From Pontibacter lucknowensis (GTDB lineage Bacteria; Bacteroidota; Bacteroidia; Cytophagales; Hymenobacteraceae): a DNA stretch of 64,000 bases. Positions within the stretch are counted from its first letter, which is position 1. Each line of letters begins with the position of its first letter. Position numbers and translations under genes: made by a program. The stretch lies in NCBI RefSeq assembly GCF_900156415.1, contig NZ_FTNM01000002.1, positions 868,001 to 932,000 of the forward strand, given 5' to 3'. Shown here piece by piece: positions 53,927 through 63,331 of the stretch. The notes beneath the pieces were generated by a model, which was given only the letters and a program-made list of their open reading frames with translations, made no database searches and had not been told where the DNA came from.

Positions 53927-56470
53927 ATGTCGTACGCCCTTTCCATACCTGAATTGCCGGAGCTGCCCGTAAAGGAAGTGCTCCCCAGCCTGCTGCAGGC
54001 GCTCTCCGAAACTAACCGAGCTGTATTGGAAGCTCCCCCGGGAGCAGGCAAAACGACCCTGGTGCCACTTGCCTTACTGCAGGCTGACTGGCTACTGGGA
54101 GGCAAAATACTGGTGCTGGAACCACGGCGCCTGGCGGCCCGTGCTGCGGCACAACGCATGGCCGACCTGATGCAGGAACCCCTGGGCCAAACGGTAGGCT
54201 ACTGGGTGCGCATGGAGCATGTCGTGTCTGCACGCACGCGTGTAGAAGTAGTGACTGAGGGCATCCTGACGCGTATGCTACAGGAAGACCCAGCGTTGGA
54301 AGGAGTAGCCGCTATCCTTTTCGACGAGTTTCATGAGCGCAGCCTGCAGGCCGACCTGGGCCTGGCCCTGGCGCTGGATGCACAGGCAGTCCTCCGACCC
54401 GATCTGCGCATCGTGATCATGAGCGCCACCCTCGATGCGACAGGTATAGGCAAGTGGCTGCAGGCCCCTGTTATTCGGAGTGACGGCCGCCTCTACCCTG
54501 TCGAAACGCACTACCTCACACCTGCCGAAGTGGCTGCTGCCGGCACCCGTCCTGCGGAGCGCCTGCAACAGCTGGTTCCCAGGGCGATCATAAAAGCGTT
54601 ACGGGAAGAGTCTGCCGGCGATATCCTGGTGTTCCTGCCAGGTATGGGCGAAATGCGCAGGGTGGCCGAACAGCTCGAGAACAGATTGCCAGCAGATGTA
54701 GAGCTGCACCTTCTGCACGGCGACCTGGCACTAAGCCGACAAATGGCAGCTATTCAGCCCTCCCCTTCCGGCAACAGAAAAATAGTACTCGCTACCAGTA
54801 TTGCCGAAACCAGTTTAACCATCGAGGGTGTGAAGATCGTGGTGGACGGCGGATATGCGCGTGTGCCCCGTTTTATGCCCCGAACCGGCCTGACCACGCT
54901 GGTTACCACGCCAGTCTCCAGGGCAGCTGCCGATCAGCGCCGCGGCCGTGCCGGACGATTGGGACCGGGTGTCTGCTACCGGCTCTGGTCTACCGCCGAT
55001 CAGCTGCAACTGCCCGAACGGCAGGATCCGGAAATATGTGAAGCTGACCTGGCAGGTCTGGCGCTGGAACTTGCCTTGTGGGGTATAAAGGATGCCGCTG
55101 CGCTGCAGTGGCTGGACGCACCTCCCGCTGCAGCCCTGTCCCTGGCACGTGACTTACTCCTGCGCCTGGAAGCGCTGGACGCAGCAGGCCATGCCACAGC
55201 ACATGGCAAGGCCATTGCCTCCATGGGACTGACACCCCGATTGGGGCACCTGGTGATCAGGGGCCATGAAATGGGTCTGACCGAAACGGCCTGTACCCTG
55301 GCTGCCTTGCTCGCGGAGCGGGACATCATCCGGTCGCAACAACCCCATAGCACACCCCAGCCTGATCTGCCCTTGCGACTCGAACTATTAACCGCTAAAC
55401 GCCCGCCTATACCCGGCTACCAGCGCGATGAAAATGCCATCCGGCGTGTGCAGGAACAGGCTCAGCATTTGAGACAGCGTCTCCGTGCTTCCAAAGGAAC
55501 GATTGAAGCCCACGCCGCAGGCATACTCACAGCACTGGCCTATCCCGACCGGCTGGCACAACGTGAAAGCACTGGCAAAGTACGTCTTATCACAGGCCAG
55601 CGCGCTTCGCTTCCCACCGAGTTATTCTCCGAAGCTGATTACTATGGCATCGCCCATCTCGATGCCGGGCAGCATCCGCGCATCCTGTTGGCAGCACCAC
55701 TCAGCAAGGAAGAAGTGCTTCAGCATTTTGAGACGCAGCTCATACAAATCGAAGAAGTTCGCTGGGACAATGTGACTAATCGTGTAGTAGCACGACGGAT
55801 TGTAAAACTCGGTGCTTTGGTACTGGAAGAAAAACAACTCACCCAACCTGACCCGGAGCAGATTGCCCAGGCACTGCTACAGGCACTGCAGGATAAAGGC
55901 GTAGCACGGCTACCCTGGTCAGAGGAGGCGCTTCGCACCCGCCAGCGCATCACTTTTCTGCAGCAGCTGGTACCTGACAAATGGCCTGATGTTTCAGACG
56001 CAGCCCTGGAAGCGACCATGGAAGATTGGCTGCTACCGCACCTGGCCGGCCTGCGCAGCATGGAGCATGTCAACCGGTTGGACTTTAATGGCATCCTGCT
56101 AGCCATGCTTAGCTGGGAGCAGCAGCAGGAACTTGATAAGCTGGCCCCTACGCATCTACAGGTACCCAGCGGTTCGCGCATCGCACTTGACTATACAGAT
56201 CCCACAACACCAGTACTGGCTGTCCGCCTACAGGAAGTATTCGGCCTGCTCGACACTCCACGTATTGCCGCTGGCAAGGTTCCACTGCTCATGCACCTGC
56301 TCTCTCCGGCATCAAGACCGGTGCAGGTTACCCGGGACCTGCGCAGTTTCTGGAACGCCGGCTACTTTGAGGTGCGAAAAGACCTTCGTGGACGGTATCC
56401 CAAGCACCATTGGCCTGAGGATCCACTGACGGCTATACCTACCCGAAGCATCAAACGGAGAGGTAGTTGA
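53927..56470 (+). CDS. hrpB: ATP-dependent helicase HrpB
   Basis: This 847-residue DEAH-box helicase has Walker A in APPGAGKTTLVPL (about residue 39), DEFHERS for DEAH, SAT in VIMSATLDA, motif V VLATSIAETSLTIEG and motif VI DQRRGRAGRLGPG. After the two RecA domains come the HA2/ratchet region and the HrpB C-terminal domain (RGRYPKHHWPEDP near the end), which separates HrpB from HrpA. Its role in the cell is uncertain, probably in RNA metabolism. It follows the ankyrin gene after 35 bases. Confidence 0.93.
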   Translation: MSYALSIPELPELPVKEVLPSLLQALSETNRAVLEAPPGAGKTTLVPLALLQADWLLGGKILVLEPRRLAARAAAQRMADLMQEPLGQTVGYWVRMEHVVSARTRVEVVTEGILTRMLQEDPALEGVAAILFDEFHERSLQADLGLALALDAQAVLRPDLRIVIMSATLDATGIGKWLQAPVIRSDGRLYPVETHYLTPAEVAAAGTRPAERLQQLVPRAIIKALREESAGDILVFLPGMGEMRRVAEQLENRLPADVELHLLHGDLALSRQMAAIQPSPSGNRKIVLATSIAETSLTIEGVKIVVDGGYARVPRFMPRTGLTTLVTTPVSRAAADQRRGRAGRLGPGVCYRLWSTADQLQLPERQDPEICEADLAGLALELALWGIKDAAALQWLDAPPAAALSLARDLLLRLEALDAAGHATAHGKAIASMGLTPRLGHLVIRGHEMGLTETACTLAALLAERDIIRSQQPHSTPQPDLPLRLELLTAKRPPIPGYQRDENAIRRVQEQAQHLRQRLRASKGTIEAHAAGILTALAYPDRLAQRESTGKVRLITGQRASLPTELFSEADYYGIAHLDAGQHPRILLAAPLSKEEVLQHFETQLIQIEEVRWDNVTNRVVARRIVKLGALVLEEKQLTQPDPEQIAQALLQALQDKGVARLPWSEEALRTRQRITFLQQLVPDKWPDVSDAALEATMEDWLLPHLAGLRSMEHVNRLDFNGILLAMLSWEQQQELDKLAPTHLQVPSGSRIALDYTDPTTPVLAVRLQEVFGLLDTPRIAAGKVPLLMHLLSPASRPVQVTRDLRSFWNAGYFEVRKDLRGRYPKHHWPEDPLTAIPTRSIKRRGS

Positions 56471-56670
56471 GCAGTGCTAAATAGCAGCCAGTTTCCACGC
56501 CGAACATACACCAGCATGTTTAAAATATAATATTATCAAGAATATAAAAATTAAAACAAACTGATTCACAACCTTTTAGAACACAGACAACGTACAAATT
56601 TATGAAAATCAATTCTGCCATACTTGAAAGCAGATATTGTATCATAATCAGATTTAAAAAAAATAAGACC

Positions 56671-56895
56671 ATGAAAAAGATATTATATGCAGGTTTCGGT
56701 TTAATGTTTGGTATGATGGGCTTAGTAGCCTGTGATAACAGTGGAACCGGGACTACAGAAACTGATGGTACTGTTATACATAAAGACTCAGTGGCGTCAG
56801 AATATGAAGTAACAGAAACAGTAGTGGAACGTGATACCACCACAAATACCAGAACGGTGGACGTAGACCGTGAGAATAATCCGGATAACAGATAA
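56671..56895 (+). CDS. small lipoprotein with low-complexity Thr/Glu/Asp tail
   Basis: I start the gene at 56671, where the signal MKKILYAGFGLMFGMMGLVAC begins (split here only by position: lipobox LVAC, Cys at residue 21); an ATG 69 bases up gives an unlikely extension. The mature 54 residues are polar and disordered (Thr, Glu, Asp, Asn, Val), ending NNPDNR. No family is recognised. Two tandem RNA-like elements follow directly. Confidence 0.65.
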   Translation: MKKILYAGFGLMFGMMGLVACDNSGTGTTETDGTVIHKDSVASEYEVTETVVERDTTTNTRTVDVDRENNPDNR

Positions 56896-56920
56896 AAAAT
56901 AAATTATTTTTCGGGTAAAC

Positions 56921-57032
56921 GTAACCCGGCTACAATTGACACCGTATAAAAGAACGGCTAAAAGTTGAAAAGTTAATTGTTACAGACTAATCTTTTCAAT
57001 AGAGAACAGCTCCTTTACGAAGGGGCTGTTCT
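56921..57032 (+). ncRNA. structured RNA-like element, copy 1
   Basis: The core 54 bases (56956-57009) are identical to 57183-57236. Within it TTGAAAAG and CTTTTCAA can pair across 19 bases, then a 13-bp hairpin (57003-57015 with 57020-57032, loop TACG) ends in seven T's, like an intrinsic terminator. Upstream a looser match begins with GTAACC and includes CCGTATAAA. It could be a small RNA, or a 3' element of the lipoprotein mRNA. Confidence 0.5.
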
Positions 57033-57147
57033 TTTTTTGCCCAATCTGAAAGTATCCCCCTCATCCTGCCGATTAAGTGCATTCACGCTTATTGGAGGTT
57101 AACCTGGAGGCAGTTATCACCAAATCAAAAATATTTTTAAATACTTT

Positions 57148-57260
57148 GTAACCTCCCTGCAACTGCTGCCGTATAAATGAATGGCTAAAAGTTGAAAAGT
57201 TAATTGTTACAGACTAATCTTTTCAATAGAGAACAGACTCCTGATAAAGGGGTCTGTTCT
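57148..57260 (+). ncRNA. structured RNA-like element, copy 2
   Basis: Second copy, with the same 54-base core and the same internal TTGAAAAG/CTTTTCAA pairing. Its terminal hairpin (57230-57242 with 57248-57260) also has a 13-bp stem but a different middle: paired positions changed together relative to copy 1 and the loop is GATAA. Such matched change supports selection on RNA structure. Confidence 0.5.
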
Positions 57261-57284
57261 TGTTTTATACCTACCTCAAAAATA

Positions 57285-57318
57285 AAAGGGAGCCCGGATC
57301 GATTCCGGGCTCCCTTTT
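57285..57318. terminator. intrinsic terminator between element copy 2 and the M16 pair
   Basis: A 14-base stem (AAAGGGAGCCCGGA with TCCGGGCTCCCTTT) closes a short loop and is flanked by A- and T-runs. It ends the minus-strand M16 operon and could act on plus-strand transcripts. Confidence 0.85.
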
Positions 57319-57337
57319 TCCATTTACAATTCGAAAC

Positions 57338-58738
57338 TTAAAGCGGGTTCTTCTTCAACTCCGCCTGGAATTTCTTCAGCTGCGGATCAATTGTTTTTTT
57401 ATCGCCAACGACCACCAGGGTCATGTTTTTAGGCCGCATGTACTTTTGGGCCGTCTGCTGTACCTGCTGTGGGGTAATGGCATGGATGTTCTGCACCTGG
57501 TTCTCCAGGAAAGAATCCGGCAAGTCATGTAGCTTCAGGAAATTAAGCTGCGAAACAATGCCCCATGGCGAGGAATTGCGCAACACAAACAAACCGGCTT
57601 CATAGTTTTTGATACCCTCCAGCTCTTCAGGTGCAGGCGCCTCTGTAGCCAGACGGTTGATTTCGTATAGAATTTCACGCAGCGAATTGCCTGTATGCTC
57701 CGTGGTTACATCCGCCACCTGGGCCCAGTCTCCTACCCGATAGCGGGCAGACAGTGAGCTGGAGGGTGAGTAGGTATAGCCTTTGTCTTCGCGGATGTTA
57801 CGGGTAATACGCGAACCAAACGAGCCACCTAAAAGCGAATTGGTAACACGCAAGGCCATGTAATCGGGGTGCGAAGGATCCACAACCGGCAAACCAAAGA
57901 CAATGGTGGACTGTGGAGCGCCCGGTCTGTCCATGACGATCATATCGCTCTTCGTAACTGGCTTGGCGACCGTGATTTGTGGTGCAGCCCCTTTTCGCCA
58001 ATCGCTCAGCTGATTTGTAACAGCCTCTTTCATGGCCCCCTGGTCAAATTTGCCGGCAACGTATACGGTAGTGCGGTCGGCTCCAAACTGCTGCTCGTAA
58101 AACTGCTGTACCTGCTCTCTGGTGAAGCCATCAATCATTTCATCTGTCGGGAAATCACGTCCATAGGGATGGTTCGGGTAGAGCGCCCCTCTGAATTTGG
58201 ATTGGGCGGTGGCACCCGGCTGCTGCCGTAACAGGTTATTCTGGCGCTTGAAGTCATTTTTTATACGGGTCATTTCAGCATCCGGGAATGCCGGATTTTT
58301 GAGCAGGTCAGACATGATCTCAATTAGTTGCGGGCCAAATTCTGACAGGGCAGAACCGGATATCCAGGTTTCATTCGGTCCGACACTCACGTATACCGAG
58401 CCGCCCAGGCGAGCTACTTCTTCAGCCAACTGCCGTGCGTTTCGTGTTGCGGTGCCTTCCTGCATCAGGTTTCCCACGATGTCGGCCAAGCCGTTCTGCT
58501 TCTCCGTTTCGTGCACGTTCCCGACCTGGACCACCATGCTCACGACTACCTTGGGCACGTCGCCGTAAGGCACCATCACGGCAGACAGCCCATTATCCAG
58601 TTCGAATTCCTGTTTGGCAGGCAGTTTAAAATCACGCGGCTGGCCTCCTTCCGGCGGAGTTTGTTTCTGGGCCATGGCCATACCTGCCAGCAGGGTCAGG
58701 ATGGCGCTCAGTGTTATGGTTAATAGCTTTCTATACAT
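57338..58738 (-). CDS. M16-family peptidase homologue, non-catalytic subunit
   Basis: The exported 466-residue protein (signal MYRKLLTITLSAILTLLAGMAMA) has the two-domain M16 fold, with LDNGLSAVMVPYGDVPKVVV early and the Arg/Tyr substrate-binding region LLGGSFGSRITRNIREDKGYTY late. The HxxEH zinc motif is absent: the equivalent stretch reads GLADIVGNLMQEG. The gene is five bases downstream of the catalytic M16 gene, so the products probably form a heterodimer like the mitochondrial processing peptidase. Confidence 0.9.
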   Translation of the reverse strand: MYRKLLTITLSAILTLLAGMAMAQKQTPPEGGQPRDFKLPAKQEFELDNGLSAVMVPYGDVPKVVVSMVVQVGNVHETEKQNGLADIVGNLMQEGTATRNARQLAEEVARLGGSVYVSVGPNETWISGSALSEFGPQLIEIMSDLLKNPAFPDAEMTRIKNDFKRQNNLLRQQPGATAQSKFRGALYPNHPYGRDFPTDEMIDGFTREQVQQFYEQQFGADRTTVYVAGKFDQGAMKEAVTNQLSDWRKGAAPQITVAKPVTKSDMIVMDRPGAPQSTIVFGLPVVDPSHPDYMALRVTNSLLGGSFGSRITRNIREDKGYTYSPSSSLSARYRVGDWAQVADVTTEHTGNSLREILYEINRLATEAPAPEELEGIKNYEAGLFVLRNSSPWGIVSQLNFLKLHDLPDSFLENQVQNIHAITPQQVQQTAQKYMRPKNMTLVVVGDKKTIDPQLKKFQAELKKNPL

Positions 58739-58743
58739 GGCGC

Positions 58744-60195
58744 TTAGCTTTTTGCAAGTGGGTTAACAACTAAAACAGTACGATTGGTTGGGCGCAGGTA
58801 CTCCTCTATCGTTTTACGAAGGAGCTCAGGTGTCACTTTTCTGAATTCAGATTCCAGGCGGTTGATGCGGGAAGGGTCATCGTCGAACAATGCGAAAGTG
58901 GCCAGCAGGTCTGCTTTTCCAAAACCCGAGGAAGCACTTACCTGATCATAGAGAGAGGAGCGCATTTTCACGATCGCCAGGTCAATCAGCTCCTGGTCTA
59001 TACCCTCCTGCTGCAACTTCTGTATCTCTGCATCGACCACTTTCACGATTTCGTCGGCATTTACATTCTGGTCATGGATCAGGCTGCCCATCCAGAGCAT
59101 CGGGCCATTGTAGTTGAACATGTTGCCCAGGAAAGCGTTGATGCCGCCATCCACAGAGCTGGCATAGCCCAGCTCCTGCACCAGTGCCTGGTACAGGCGG
59201 CTGTCATTGCCCTGCAGCAGGATCTGGTCGAGCAGGCCCATCGCATAATACTCAGGAGAATTGCGCTCAGGCATGTGGTAGGCGAATGCCAAAGCCGGAC
59301 GGTTAGCCAGCTTATCGTCTTTGGTGAAGCGCTGCTCTTTTTCCTGGCGCGGCTCACTCAGGTCAGGCAGCGAAGGAACATCCCCGGAAGGTATACCGGC
59401 GAAGTACTGCTGTATCCAGTGCTTGGCTTCGCTCGTTTCGAAGTCGCCTACAACAACCAGTACCGCATTATTTGGCGAGTAATACGTATCAAAAAAAGAT
59501 TGCACGTCCTCCAGACTGGCAGCGTCCAGATCCTCGAGGTCACCGTAGAAGTTGTGCGCGTTGTACCAGTTCTTGTTGGCGTACTGCGGCATGTCAAGCC
59601 ACGGAAAACCACCATAAGGCTGGTTGAGCACGTTCACCTTCACTTCGTTCTTCACCACACCCTGCTGGTTGGTCAGGTTTTCCTGCGTGATGTTGAGCCC
59701 TTTCATGCGGTCAGCCTCTGCCCAGAGCATGGTTTCCAACTTATGGGCCGGCACGATTTCAAAGTAGTTGGTGAAGTCAAAACGGGTAGACCCGTTCAGG
59801 ATGCCGCCGTTTTTCTGTACCAGCTGAATAAATTCCATCTTGCCCAGGTTCTCGGAGCCCTGGAACATCATGTGCTCGAACAGGTGGGCAAAACCTGTGC
59901 GGTCCTTGGGCTCGATCCGGAAACCAATATTATAGTAGACCGCAATAGTGGCCAGCGGTGCCGTCTTGTCTTGCGACAGCACCACCTTCAGGCCATTGTC
60001 GAGGGTATAGTAGTCAACCGGAATCTGGTAGGCTGAAGCAGGGGCTGTATTCTCCGTAGCTGTGTTGACGTTCTCAGCTGTAGTCGTGGCTGCTTCGGGG
60101 GATTGGGTGGTTGTCCGCTGACCGCAGGCACTCAGGCTGAGTACCAGTGCCAGAGCACCCCATTTAAAATAGTTTTGCAAAGGTGTGTGGTTCAT
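58744..60195 (-). CDS. M16-family zinc metallopeptidase, catalytic subunit (lipoprotein)
   Basis: The 483-residue protein has a lipobox (LSAC, Cys about residue 24) and a Thr/Ala-rich linker, so it is an anchored envelope protein. The inverted zinc motif HLFEH is intact (H104, E107, H108) with the further Glu expected in VVKNEVKVN. It has two M16 domains. Together with the inactive partner encoded next to it, it should degrade peptides that enter the clamshell-shaped cavity. Confidence 0.92.
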   Translation of the reverse strand: MNHTPLQNYFKWGALALVLSLSACGQRTTTQSPEAATTTAENVNTATENTAPASAYQIPVDYYTLDNGLKVVLSQDKTAPLATIAVYYNIGFRIEPKDRTGFAHLFEHMMFQGSENLGKMEFIQLVQKNGGILNGSTRFDFTNYFEIVPAHKLETMLWAEADRMKGLNITQENLTNQQGVVKNEVKVNVLNQPYGGFPWLDMPQYANKNWYNAHNFYGDLEDLDAASLEDVQSFFDTYYSPNNAVLVVVGDFETSEAKHWIQQYFAGIPSGDVPSLPDLSEPRQEKEQRFTKDDKLANRPALAFAYHMPERNSPEYYAMGLLDQILLQGNDSRLYQALVQELGYASSVDGGINAFLGNMFNYNGPMLWMGSLIHDQNVNADEIVKVVDAEIQKLQQEGIDQELIDLAIVKMRSSLYDQVSASSGFGKADLLATFALFDDDPSRINRLESEFRKVTPELLRKTIEEYLRPTNRTVLVVNPLAKS

Positions 60196-60318
60196 AATGC
60201 ACTGCTTTTAAGGTTGAAGATGTGTTAATCCTTAATCCAGAACTTTTACGAAAACAAACTAAAATATATGCTAAAAAATATGTTAAATTTTAAAATACAG
60301 GTTTATCTATATAATAAA

Positions 60319-60349
60319 GGCCTGAGTACTTATGCAGAGTACTCAGGCC
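60319..60349. terminator. intrinsic terminator
   Basis: A perfect 12-base stem (GGCCTGAGTACT with AGTACTCAGGCC) with a seven-base loop, flanked by A+T-rich DNA. It lies past the fasciclin gene stop on the minus strand. Confidence 0.85.
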
Positions 60350-60380
60350 TGTTTATTAATAAGTTAAGATGAGGCGCTAC

Positions 60381-60953
60381 TTATTGCGGCAACAATACCT
60401 GGTCTATTACGTGAATAATGCCGTTGGACGTAGGTATAGAGGCTAGTATCTTCACACCGTTTACGGTAGGCTGATCACCTTCCAGGCCAAGGTTTACGCG
60501 GCCTCCGTTCACCTGACCCAGGCTCATGTCGTTGTCAAAACGCTCAGCAGGTATTACGCCTACGTATACATGGTACTGCAGAATGTTGCGCAGATCCTTG
60601 CGGCTCTCTGGTTTCATAAGCCCGTCTACTGTACCGGCAGGTAGTTTATCGAAAGCAGCGTTGGTCGGGGCAAACACAGTGAAAGGACCGGCATTGGTCA
60701 GGGCATCCACGAGCCCGGCAGCTTTTACGGCAGCTACCAGGGTGGTATGGTCTTTTGATCCGGCTGCTACCTGCACTACGTTCTGCTGCGACTGGTCATC
60801 AGCTACGGCGGACTGGCCGGCTCCATGATCCATAGCTGCATGATCTGTATTAGATTCAGTGGCCGCCACCGCCGTGTCTTGCTCGTTGGCAGAGTTGCAA
60901 GAGGTCACCAGACCAAAAGCAATTGCTATCAAGGTTACATGTAAACTTTTCAT
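60381..60953 (-). CDS. fasciclin-domain lipoprotein
   Basis: The 190-residue product has a lipobox (VTSC, Cys about residue 19), a linker, and one fasciclin (FAS1) domain with both conserved stretches: GPFTVFAPTNAAFDKLP (H1) and NGIIHVIDQVLLP (H2), with YHVYVG between. FAS1 domains mediate adhesion or protein contacts. It diverges from the methyltransferase gene. Confidence 0.92.
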   Translation of the reverse strand: MKSLHVTLIAIAFGLVTSCNSANEQDTAVAATESNTDHAAMDHGAGQSAVADDQSQQNVVQVAAGSKDHTTLVAAVKAAGLVDALTNAGPFTVFAPTNAAFDKLPAGTVDGLMKPESRKDLRNILQYHVYVGVIPAERFDNDMSLGQVNGGRVNLGLEGDQPTVNGVKILASIPTSNGIIHVIDQVLLPQ

Positions 60954-61055
60954 TTTATTTGAGTGGTTTAGTTTGATGGTGTAATATTCCGTAAATTTCT
61001 ATCCTTGAAGGATGACTGCGATTAGTTAAAAAGATGATATTCGTTACTATTTGAT

Positions 61056-62669
61056 ATGAGAAGTAAAAGCGAACTTCGGGAAACCATCTTCCGTCACCTG
61101 GATGGTATTGTAACAGCCCCTACGGCTTTCAGCCTCCACAAACACGGTGTATTAGAATATCTGCAGCAAGAGCAGGAAGCAACTCTGGAAGAGTTGGTGA
61201 CTAGATTTAAAGCGAACGATGGCTACCTGAACGTGGCACTGCGCGTGCTCTGCTCCCAGGGCTGGCTGTCACAGGTCCTCGACAATGCAACAGATCAGGT
61301 AACTTACCGCATGACAGACCGCGGCCGACTGGCTATTCCGCTGGTATACCTGTATGAAGACGTCGTGAAGCTGATGCAGCTGTCGGGCAAGTACCACCCG
61401 CGCAAATTTGAGAAGGAGCCTTACCAGCTTTGGGCTAAAGTAGCAGACAGGTATAGGGATGGGTATGGACTGACGCTTTCGGACGATGCGGAGGAGCGCA
61501 GTGTGCAGGAGCAGGTGCTCAAACACATCGAAGGTTTACTGATGGGACCGACCATCGTACTGCTGGGCATGAACGGGATGTTTCATAAATACTTTATGGA
61601 AAGCCGCTTCAGTCCGGAGGAATTTCACGAGAACCATGAGGACTTCCGCAAGATACTGGATCTGTTTGCACACCTGGGCTGGTTCCGCAAAGTGCGCGAC
61701 CAGTACGAATACACTGAAGAGGGCGTGTTTTTTGCCAAAAGGGGTAGCGCCTATGGTGTGACCGTATCCTACATCCCTACGTTTCGCCACCTCGACGAAC
61801 TGATCTTTGGCAACCCGAATGTGCTCTGGGACAAGCCGGAAGGCGCACCTGAGCTGCACGTGGACCGCGAAATGAACGTATGGGGCAGCGGTGGTGCCCA
61901 CGCCACATACTTTAATGTAATCGATGAGATCATCATCGAACTCTTTAACCGGCCTATCCATGAACAGCCAAAAGGCATACTGGACATGGGTTGCGGCAAC
62001 GGCGCCTTTCTGCAGCACATGTTTGATGTGATCGAACGACAGACCGAGCGAGGCAAAGTACTGGACCAATACCCTCTCTTCCTGGTGGGGGCTGACTACA
62101 ACCAGGCTGCTCTCAAAGTAACGCGGGCCAACCTGATCAAGGCAGACATCTGGGCCAAGGTGATCTGGGGTGACATCGGTCGTCCGGACCTGCTGGCAGA
62201 TGACCTGCGCGAGAACTACAACATTGACCTGCGCGAACTCCTCAACGTGCGCACCTTCCTGGATCATAACCGGATCTGGGAGCGTCCGGCGCAACGCGAT
62301 CCGAACCGTCTGAGCCAGTCTACCGGCGCCTTTGCTTTCAGAGGCAAGCGGATCAGCAACAATGAGGTGGAGGACAACCTGCTGGAGCACCTCAAAAAGT
62401 GGACGCCCTATGTGGATAAGTTCGGTCTGCTGACCATGGAGCTGCATACCATCCCCCCTGCCCTGGCAGCAGCTAACCTCGGTAAAACAGCTGCTACCGC
62501 TTACGATGCAACCCACGGGTTCTCAGACCAATACATCGTGGAAGTGGAAGTATTTCATAAAGTGGCAGGTGAAGCTGGTTTGCATCCCGATAAAGGTGCT
62601 TTCCGTCGCTTTCCGGACTCCGACATGGCAACCATCAGCATTAACCTGCTGAAGGGTAAAACCCAGTAA
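61056..62669 (+). CDS. class I SAM-dependent methyltransferase with two N-terminal helical domains
   Basis: The 537-residue protein has two related N-terminal modules (about 1-110 and 140-260; compare GIVTAPTAFSLHKHGVL and GLLMGPTIVLLGMNGMF) that look like winged-helix or lid domains, followed by a Rossmann methyltransferase with SAM motif ILDMGCGNGAF near residue 310. Its layout resembles the stand-alone relatives of polyketide-synthase C-methyltransferases, but no PKS gene is present. A GNAT gene follows 10 bases after it, suggesting one operon. The substrate is unknown. Confidence 0.82.
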   Translation: MRSKSELRETIFRHLDGIVTAPTAFSLHKHGVLEYLQQEQEATLEELVTRFKANDGYLNVALRVLCSQGWLSQVLDNATDQVTYRMTDRGRLAIPLVYLYEDVVKLMQLSGKYHPRKFEKEPYQLWAKVADRYRDGYGLTLSDDAEERSVQEQVLKHIEGLLMGPTIVLLGMNGMFHKYFMESRFSPEEFHENHEDFRKILDLFAHLGWFRKVRDQYEYTEEGVFFAKRGSAYGVTVSYIPTFRHLDELIFGNPNVLWDKPEGAPELHVDREMNVWGSGGAHATYFNVIDEIIIELFNRPIHEQPKGILDMGCGNGAFLQHMFDVIERQTERGKVLDQYPLFLVGADYNQAALKVTRANLIKADIWAKVIWGDIGRPDLLADDLRENYNIDLRELLNVRTFLDHNRIWERPAQRDPNRLSQSTGAFAFRGKRISNNEVEDNLLEHLKKWTPYVDKFGLLTMELHTIPPALAAANLGKTAATAYDATHGFSDQYIVEVEVFHKVAGEAGLHPDKGAFRRFPDSDMATISINLLKGKTQ

Positions 62670-62679
62670 GGCTACCCCA

Positions 62680-63129
62680 ATGCTGACTATCCGCAAAGCC
62701 GAACTGCGCGACCTCAAAGCCGTCAAAGCCATCGACCAGCTGTTGTTCGGTGCGGACAGTTACCCGCTTTTTGTGCTGCGCCAGTTCTATGACATCACCG
62801 GCGACTACCTGCTGGTGGCGGAGACAGGAGGCGAAGTGATAGGCTATATGCTGTCACACCTGGACCAGGCAAAATCACAGGGCTGGCTGCTCTCGCTCGG
62901 GGTGCTGCCGGCGCACCGGGGCAAGCGCATCGGCGAAAAGTTGATGGCCGCCTCTATGGCCGCTATGGAAAAACAGGGCGCTTCCATCCTATACCTGACC
63001 GTGCACCCTGACAATGCAGCTGGCATCAGCATCTATACCCGGCTGGGCTTTGAGATGCAGGAACAAGTAGCGGGTTATTACCTGGATGAAAGCCCGCGGC
63101 TGCTAATGAGCAGGCAGGTGAACCACTAG
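62680..63129 (+). CDS. GNAT-family N-acetyltransferase
   Basis: The 149-residue protein has the GNAT core: LTIRKAELRDLKAVKAID at the start, GWLLSLGVLPAHRGKRIGEKLM for the acetyl-CoA pyrophosphate loop, and YLTVHPDNAAGISIYTRLGF at the end, as in RimI-like enzymes. It directly follows the methyltransferase gene. The acceptor is not known. Confidence 0.9.
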   Translation: MLTIRKAELRDLKAVKAIDQLLFGADSYPLFVLRQFYDITGDYLLVAETGGEVIGYMLSHLDQAKSQGWLLSLGVLPAHRGKRIGEKLMAASMAAMEKQGASILYLTVHPDNAAGISIYTRLGFEMQEQVAGYYLDESPRLLMSRQVNH

Positions 63130-63331
63130 CCATACCTGCATTCCAGTACAATCTCCATGAGCGGGCCACTAAACTTTAAACGGCCTTTTTGTGTTACAGC
63201 TAAACATCGCCATAACATCGGCTTCTCAAAAATAAACTGCATAATTTCGCTAATTAGCCTTATTTTAGGGCATTCAAACGAAGCCTGTCCAAAGGTCATC
63301 TGTTTGAGCATTTTAAAACAATCAATCTAAC

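Larger units (their letters stand above)
56896..57337. other. 442-base intergenic region built of two related repeats and terminators
   Basis: No protein gene is visible. It holds the two copies of a structured element (56921-57032 and 57148-57260), a 115-base spacer, and a terminator at 57285-57318. Confidence 0.7.

Noticed and set aside
59074..60036. Long plus-strand open frame (320 codons)
   Set aside because: It is antisense to the M16 catalytic subunit, whose zinc motif and lipobox are clear; its own sequence shows no domain and is rich in His/Arg/Val, as shadows of G+C-rich genes are.
61536..62516. Long minus-strand open frame (326 codons)
   Set aside because: It is antisense to the methyltransferase gene with an intact SAM motif and has no recognisable features.
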